Below, in pieces: positions 32,915-38,564 of a stretch of DNA of 38,564 nucleotides (position 1 is the first letter of the stretch; every line of letters begins with the position of its first letter). This DNA comes from Conidiobolus incongruus B7586. Its lineage: Eukaryota > Entomophthoromycota > Entomophthoromycetes > Entomophthorales > Conidiobolaceae. The notes under the pieces are model-generated. The model worked only from the letters and a program-made list of their open reading frames with translations. It searched no databases and was not told the DNA's origin. The stretch is taken from positions 1 through 38,564 of the forward strand of contig JNEM01016843.1 of NCBI GenBank assembly GCA_000697335.1. The letters run 5' to 3'. Made by a program: the position numbers and the translations under genes.

Positions 32915-33641
32915 ATGAACTCCAACGAATTGAATATAATAAAAGAAATTGAAAATAAAATAAATTATTTAAAGTAAATTAAATTTTAAGATTATTATAA
33001 TATTTATTCACGAGTTAATTGTTTATAGAGGTCAACAATTATCTTTACAGCAATTGATAGAAAATCTACCCAAATTAAATCAATCACCATATTCCGATAT
33101 TAGCCTACAAGTAAATTCAATTCTAACCAATAGCAATAATTTCTCATCAAATTCATTAACTCAATTTTTATTTGTATAGTTGGATAAAATTGTATATTAT
33201 GAAGAAAAGTTAAAGCGATTAAAGTTTAAAATGAATGAATGTCATATTAAACAATTTAATATGATTGAAAGGAGTGAGAAATTGAAATCATCAGTAATGG
33301 AATATTACGAAAAAATTGAACAGAGAAAGGAAGTTCAAATTGAAAAAATTAAAGCTAAAATTGCAACCGATAAAATTCTAAACATTTCCAGAGTGGATTC
33401 TTCTTCAGGATCTTCGACGATTAAACCCTTAGTTCCAGTTGACGATTTGGAAAGTTCTAAACTCATGGGACAAAATAATCAATCATCGGGTGCATTAGAT
33501 CAACAGCCACATGTCAAAGAAATTAGTATTACTTCTAAGAAAAAGACAAAATCCAGATCGAAAAAAGAAAAGGCTATAGATCCTAAATTCTTGAAATTAA
33601 TGGATAAGTTAAATATTGAAGAAAATAAAAATCAAGAGTAA
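32915..33641 (+). CDS. Coiled-coil protein, possibly BLOC-1 subunit 6 (pallidin)-like
   Basis: Three exons (32915-32973, 33029-33110, 33180-33641) give 200 residues. After a short N-terminal helix (NELNIIKEIENKINYLK) come QLSLQQLIENLPKLNQ and then a coiled coil of about 60 residues (LDKIVYYEEKLKRLKFKM through EQRKEVQIEKIKAKI). The rest is disordered, with a Lys-rich SKKKTKSRSKKEK patch and a final short helix (FLKLMDKLNIEEN). The layout of short helix, YxxKLxxLKxxM helix and basic coil resembles BLOC1S6, a subunit of the BLOC-1 endosomal sorting complex. Sequence identity is too low for me to be firm. Another small complex subunit is possible. Confidence 0.68.
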
Positions 33642-34002
33642 ATATCTATAATTATCCATATAAAGCCATATTTATCAGATCATCTGATATTTTTTATGAT
33701 GATTTTATTCGCATTACAATATTTTTTAACTTTTCAAATTGATTGAATGGGAGGAAAATATGATGTAATTTCTCTTATAAATGATGATTCAGTATGCCAT
33801 TATTAAAAAATTACCCACAATTAAATCCATTCAATTTCATATAAATTAACAGTATTAATAAAATCAATATCAATTTGTAATAATTTAATATTTAAGTACC
33901 TTGATTAAAATTGATTTAATATAAAAAATCCAATAATTTAATTTTATTTGCTTGATTAGTAAATCATTTTAAAAATTGGCTTGATAAGTTAACCTAATCA
34001 GA
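33642..34002. other. AT-rich spacer
   Basis: Between two plus-strand genes, with no feature seen other than the presumed terminator of the coiled-coil gene and promoter of ATM1. Confidence 0.4.
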
Positions 34003-36782
34003 ATGAGTTTATTATTCAGGTATATAGCATATAATATATCTATTACCAATTAGATTAAATGAATTGAGTTTAGAGTTTCTAGGTCTAAGTTACCTATCTC
34101 TACATATTCGAGACCTACTATAACAACTAAAGTAACCTACATATAAACACATATACAAACTCACTTACTAATTTAAAGTATATAGTATTTGCTTCAATTT
34201 AATCAATGGAGTAAATTAACCTCAATGAATCCAAAACTGAATTTCAATGTAATATAAAAACATTTTTTTTAATATAAATAGTTCTAATTTTTTTAGATCG
34301 CGAATCAATTCAGATTCAAATCAGATGTTGCACCCGTAGCAACCCAAGCTAATCAATCGGCAGCAACCGAAGCACCTAAATCCAAGAAGGAAGTGTCAAC
34401 GCGGGCTAGAGATATGGATATTATTAAAACGTTGTTTGAATATATCTGGCCAGTTGGAGACTGGTCCACCAAAACCAGAGTAATAATCGCTTTATCTCTA
34501 TTGATATCAGGAAAGGTAACTTGCTTACAAAAGGATATGAAAACATGTACTAATTTGATTTTTTAGGTGTTGAATATCCAAGTACCAATAATATTTAAAG
34601 AATTATTGGATAAATTAAATACCAACCCAGAGGCCTCGCTTACGATATACACTGGTGCAGGTGCATTGCTGTTAGGATGTAAGTATTGAAATTCGTATAG
34701 TTAAAACTATTACTAACTACATATGAATAGATGGTGCCGCTCGTCTGGGAGCATTTTGTTTCCAAGAATTACGTAATGCTGTTTTCGTTAAAGTATCCCA
34801 ACATGCTATTAGGTCAGTAGCTAGAAAGGTCTATGATCAACTCCTCCATAACGATCTTCAGTTCCACTTAACGAGACAGACTGGTGGTTTACAAAGAGCC
34901 ATAGATAGAGGAACTAAGTACGAAATCCTTAAATATTTTATACATGATTTACTAAATATTTTTTTAATTTAGAGGGATTAGTTTTGCACTCTCTGCTATG
35001 GTATTTCACGTATTACCTACCATTTTTGAAGTATCTGCAGTTTCGGGTTTATTGGTAATTATGAATATGATTATTTTTCAAAGTTTAACATCTAATTCTT
35101 TTACAGGCTTATAAATTTGGTCCTTTATTCGGAATTACAACTCTTTCAACAATCATTGCTTATAGTGTATTCACTATTTCGATCACTGCCTGGAGGTATG
35201 TGGTTTATTTTTCAGTCTAACAATTGTACATTTATAAACTAATGATTATTTTAGAACTCAGTTCCGTAAGCAAATGAATAAAGCTGATAATGATGCCGCT
35301 TCTAAAGCAACTGATGCATTAATCAATTTTGAAACTGTTAAAGTACTTGAAACCTTTTTATGCAATTTGAAAATATACTAATTAATTGATATAGTATTTT
35401 AATAACGAAAAATCTGAAGTTATGAGATATGATGAAGCTTTAGCTAAATATGAATTAGCTTCTCAAAAAACTGGAAGTAGTTTAGCTTTGTTAAATGCTG
35501 GTCAAAGTGCTATTTTCAGTACTTCTCTTACTATAATGATGTATCTTGCCAGTCAGGGTATTGTTGATGGTATGTTTTTTTTATGTATTTGAAAATATTT
35601 TCGCCTAAGCATTATTTTTAGGCACTATGACTGTAGGAGATTTGGTCATGGTTAACGGTTTAGTATTCCAACTTTCTCTCCCTCTTAACTTCTTGGGATC
35701 AGTTTATCGCGAATTAAGACAATCATTGATCGATATGGGAGTCCTCTTTGACTTGAAGAAAGTAGAAGCCACTGTTAAGGTATTTTCACTCCCTTAATTA
35801 ATATTAACAAATATGCTAATAATTTGAACTATATAGGATTCTCCTACCGCTGTTCCATACCAATACCAAGGTGGAAAGATTGAATTCCGAGGTGTTCATT
35901 TTGGATATTTAAATGATCGTAAAATTCTTGCAGGAACTGATTTCGTCATTCCTAAGGGTAAAAAGGTTGCTTTTGTTGGACCAAGTGGCTGTGGGTATGT
36001 CATTATTATATTACAATCAATGTTTTATATGAAATTAATTATATTATTTTTTTATAGAAAATCTACCATTATGAAATTACTTTTCAGATTCTACAACCCC
36101 AACTCTGGAAGAATTTTGGTAGATGGTCAAGATATCCGTCACATCACTATGGATAGTTTACGCTCTCAAATTTCTGTTATGCCTCAAGATACGCCGCTAT
36201 TCAACAATACTATCTTCTATAATATTGCTTACGGTAATCTCAATGCCACTGAAGAGCAAGTTTATGAAGCTGCTAAGAAGGCTCAAATCCACAACACCAT
36301 TCTTTCACTGCCAAAAGGTTACCAAACCATGGTTGGTGAACGCGGTATGATGTTATCAGGAGGTGAAAAACAGAGAATTGCATTGGCCAGAGCCATCCTA
36401 AAAGATTCTCCCATAATGTTCTTCGATGAAGCTACATCCGCTTTGGATTCTATGACTGAGAGAGATATTATGAGGTCTATTAATCAATTCTTACTTGAAA
36501 AGGAACGTACCTCAATATTTATTGCCCATAGACTGAAGACTGTCGCTGACGCGGGTAATTTCAACCATTATCAGCCAATATACATTTTATTAATAACTAT
36601 ATTTTGTAGATATTATCTTCGTAATGAAGAATGGACAAGTAGTAGAATATGGAAATCATCAAGAGTTAATCGAATTAAACAAGGAGTACAAGAGATTATG
36701 GAAACAAAATCTAGATGCCGAGAGTATGGTTGCCAAACAATCTCAAGAAACTATAACTGCAGATCCCTTTAGATTAAAATAA
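34003..36782 (+). CDS. ATM1: Mitochondrial ABC exporter ATM1 (ABCB7 type)
   Basis: Thirteen exons (34003-34019, 34083-34131, 34297-34515, 34567-34678, 34731-34917, 34973-35054, 35107-35195, 35255-35342, 35395-35569, 35622-35779, 35837-35994, 36058-36554, 36610-36782) give 667 residues. The N-terminus ([17 protein letters not shown], no acidic residues, many Ser/Arg) is a mitochondrial presequence. The membrane part shows [50 protein letters not shown] and [17 protein letters not shown], the glutathione-site region typical of Atm1. The nucleotide-binding domain has GPSGCGKST (Walker A, split by an intron), the Q-loop in [23 protein letters not shown] (signature), [11 protein letters not shown] (Walker B, D-loop) and the switch His in IAHRLKT. 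The homodimer exports a glutathione-linked sulfur species from the matrix for cytosolic Fe-S protein assembly. Confidence 0.96.
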
Positions 36783-38564
36783 TTCAGCTAATCTATGTTT
36801 AAATCATAGTAAACGGATTTTATTCTAATTTTGATTGATTCAAATAATACTTTCCAATACTACCTCTGTTTCAACATGTTTAGAGACCTAGTTTGAGGAG
36901 TTTTAGAATGATAAATTTTAATAATAAACTATAAAATATTGCAAAATACCAACTTTCTAATATCCTTTTTAGAATAATTATTTAATTAATATATTAATTT
37001 TTTAAATTTTATATTTCTAATTTATTGACTTGAAATCTCCAAATATTTTAAATCAGAGATGATTTTAAAATTGATTACTTTAAATGTATTATTGATAAAA
37101 TGAAAAGGGTTGAATACCAAATAGTATTTATATATGTTATTTATATATATGATAGAAATGAAAATTATATAAAATCATAAAAACAATTGGAAATAAGAAA
37201 ATATTTACATAGAATATAAAATATTAAATTACCAATATTAAAATTACTAGTTTATAGATATAGGTAAAATATAATAAAAAACTAATAATAATAAAGTTGA
37301 AGAAATTTCTGATTTAAGTGTTAGGATAGGAAAGCAAAGAATAGTGATTTGGTAGTATAATACCAACCTGCTACCCTGTAAACCGAGTTCAATCCTTAGC
37401 CATTGGATTCTTTAAATATCCGAATTATTTTAATTATTATATATTAAACATCATTAATTTAATTTTTTGTAAATTAATTTTTCAATTTTAATAATATTTA
37501 TCTCTCTTCCTAATGCATTTCTATCTTATTGATAAATTTATTCTAAAATTTTACTATATTCGCATACTAATTATAAAATAATACACTTGATAAATTATAT
37601 CTTAATATAAATCCTATTTGATTATCTTTAATTTTTTTATTATTTTAAGGTTTTTGGGTAAAAGGTCTCAGAATCTTTGCAACCACACTTGTATCAAGTG
37701 TTGTAAAACTCATTTTTAAAATTGAATAATTCCATTGAATTTTCAAACTAAATATCATTCAATACAATTCAAATACATATAATATTTCCTTACTCAATTA
37801 ATACTTTTTATTAAATATACTAAAATACAGAAATCAAAAAAAAACTTAAAAGTAGTAATAAGCAATATATACAATTTTATTAATTAATTTTTTCTTGATT
37901 CTAGGCTATGCTAATATTGAAAATCAATTATTTTAACAATAATTATATCAACTTTTCAAACTTTTTAATAATTGATTAACAAATAGATTAATATAAATAT
38001 TATAATCTAAATGTCAAAAATTGATTCTATTAATAATATAGTTTAGGCAATTCCATTAATATAAATACATGAATATTAATATATGCCATTTTTTATATTT
38101 AATGGATCTAATTCATTTATATATTTAATAATTATTTTGCAATTCTATTTATTATCAATTTAAAACTAAATTCAACAATCTTAACTAAACTCAAGTCTAA
38201 TTTTAGCATTAATAACACATTGTGTTTTGAATTATTATATAATATAATATAATATAAACTCATATGGCAACACTTAAAATAAAAGATATGTTTTAAAATC
38301 TAAATAATTAATATCTGACGTTATTTTTTTTATTATCCTGGTTTTTAATTATTGATGATTTATTGAAATATATGTTTTTTTAAATCTAATAATAATTATT
38401 ATTTTAATTTCATTAATTGATATTTTGAAAAATTTTATTTTCTAGTTTATTAATATAATATATATTGGGTTTGAAATACTAAATTTAAAAAATTATCATA
38501 ATGCTGTATAAGAATTTAATTTAAGTTATGACCTATATTATCAGTATTTATATATTAAAGATAA
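36783..38564. other. AT-rich spacer to window end
   Basis: 1.8 kb without a supported gene. It includes the tRNA-like relic at 37335-37405 and a short ATAAT tandem near 38235-38255. Confidence 0.45.
37335..37405 (+). pseudogene. Degenerate tRNA-like sequence (tRNA-Gly resemblance)
   Basis: AGTGATTTGGTAGTATAATA followed by CCAACCTGCTACC lines up well with the D-arm and anticodon arm of fungal tRNA-Gly(GCC). GAGTTCAATCC follows at the T-loop position. The acceptor ends do not pair and the anticodon and T stems are imperfect, so it is not a working gene. It could be a decayed tRNA gene or a tRNA-derived repeat. Confidence 0.35.

Noticed and set aside
36555-36609. Early stop or altered C-terminus of ATM1 in the longest open frame
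   Set aside because: That frame reads through an intron. Splicing 36554 to 36610 gives the expected [16 protein letters not shown] tail.
1-38564. CRISPR array, operon, phage or secondary-metabolite cluster
   Set aside because: No spaced direct repeats, no tightly packed co-directional genes and no diagnostic enzymes. The genes are intron-rich and functionally unrelated.

Overview
The window looks like nuclear DNA of a compact, very AT-rich fungus. The genes have many short introns, mostly 50-65 nt, with GTA/GTT..AG ends and TACTAAC-like branch points. Fungal-type families are present: a Zn2Cys6 regulator, a bHLH factor and a SAPS-domain Sit4 partner. I infer an early-diverging lineage (for example Zoopagomycota/Entomophthoromycotina), but the sequence alone does not settle this. 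The code is standard: genuine genes end in TAA or TAG and use CAA/CAG freely.

Layout, left to right. 1-970 is the end of a decayed Tc1/mariner transposon; a second copy lies inverted at 6294-7616. Between them are a four-exon bHLH gene (3129-4042, +) and a decayed gene (4750-5640, -). 8297-9268 holds scattered coding relics. Next come a Zn2Cys6 regulator that seems to have lost its 3' half (9743-10516, +), a 467-residue disordered protein with two SxIP motifs and a D-box-like motif (11354-12821, +), a FHIT-type hydrolase with a 5-nt micro-exon (12995-13741, -), another relic (about 13.9-14.4 kb) and eIF4A-III/FAL1 (14587-15927, -). A protein with an RBB1NT/PWWP-like domain follows (17045-18050, +). 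The stretch 18.1-21.6 kb has no gene apart from an alpha/beta-hydrolase relic. Then come the 14-exon SAPS gene (21632-24608, +), a RAD51AP1-like protein (26334-27092, +), a Ty3/Gypsy reverse-transcriptase fossil (near 27.8 kb), RPB11 with a long C-terminal extension (28841-29718, -), a PQ-loop membrane protein (30441-31489, +), a GC-rich island with a 63-residue frame (about 32.07-32.54 kb), a coiled-coil protein that may be BLOC-1 subunit 6 (32915-33641, +) and the mitochondrial ABC exporter ATM1 (34003-36782, 13 exons, +).

The intact genes are unrelated housekeeping functions: transcription, the exon-junction complex, phosphatase control, recombination, organelle transport and mitochondrial Fe-S/glutathione export. 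There is no operon-like cluster. The main pattern outside them is decay: at least four coding relics lie in the AT-rich spacers, and their stops often sit where Gln or Trp codons would be expected, as C-to-T and G-to-A changes would produce.

The points most worth a second look are the RPB11 extension, the FHIT micro-exon and in-frame TAA, the fungal RAD51AP1-like gene, the SxIP/D-box protein and the GC-rich island.
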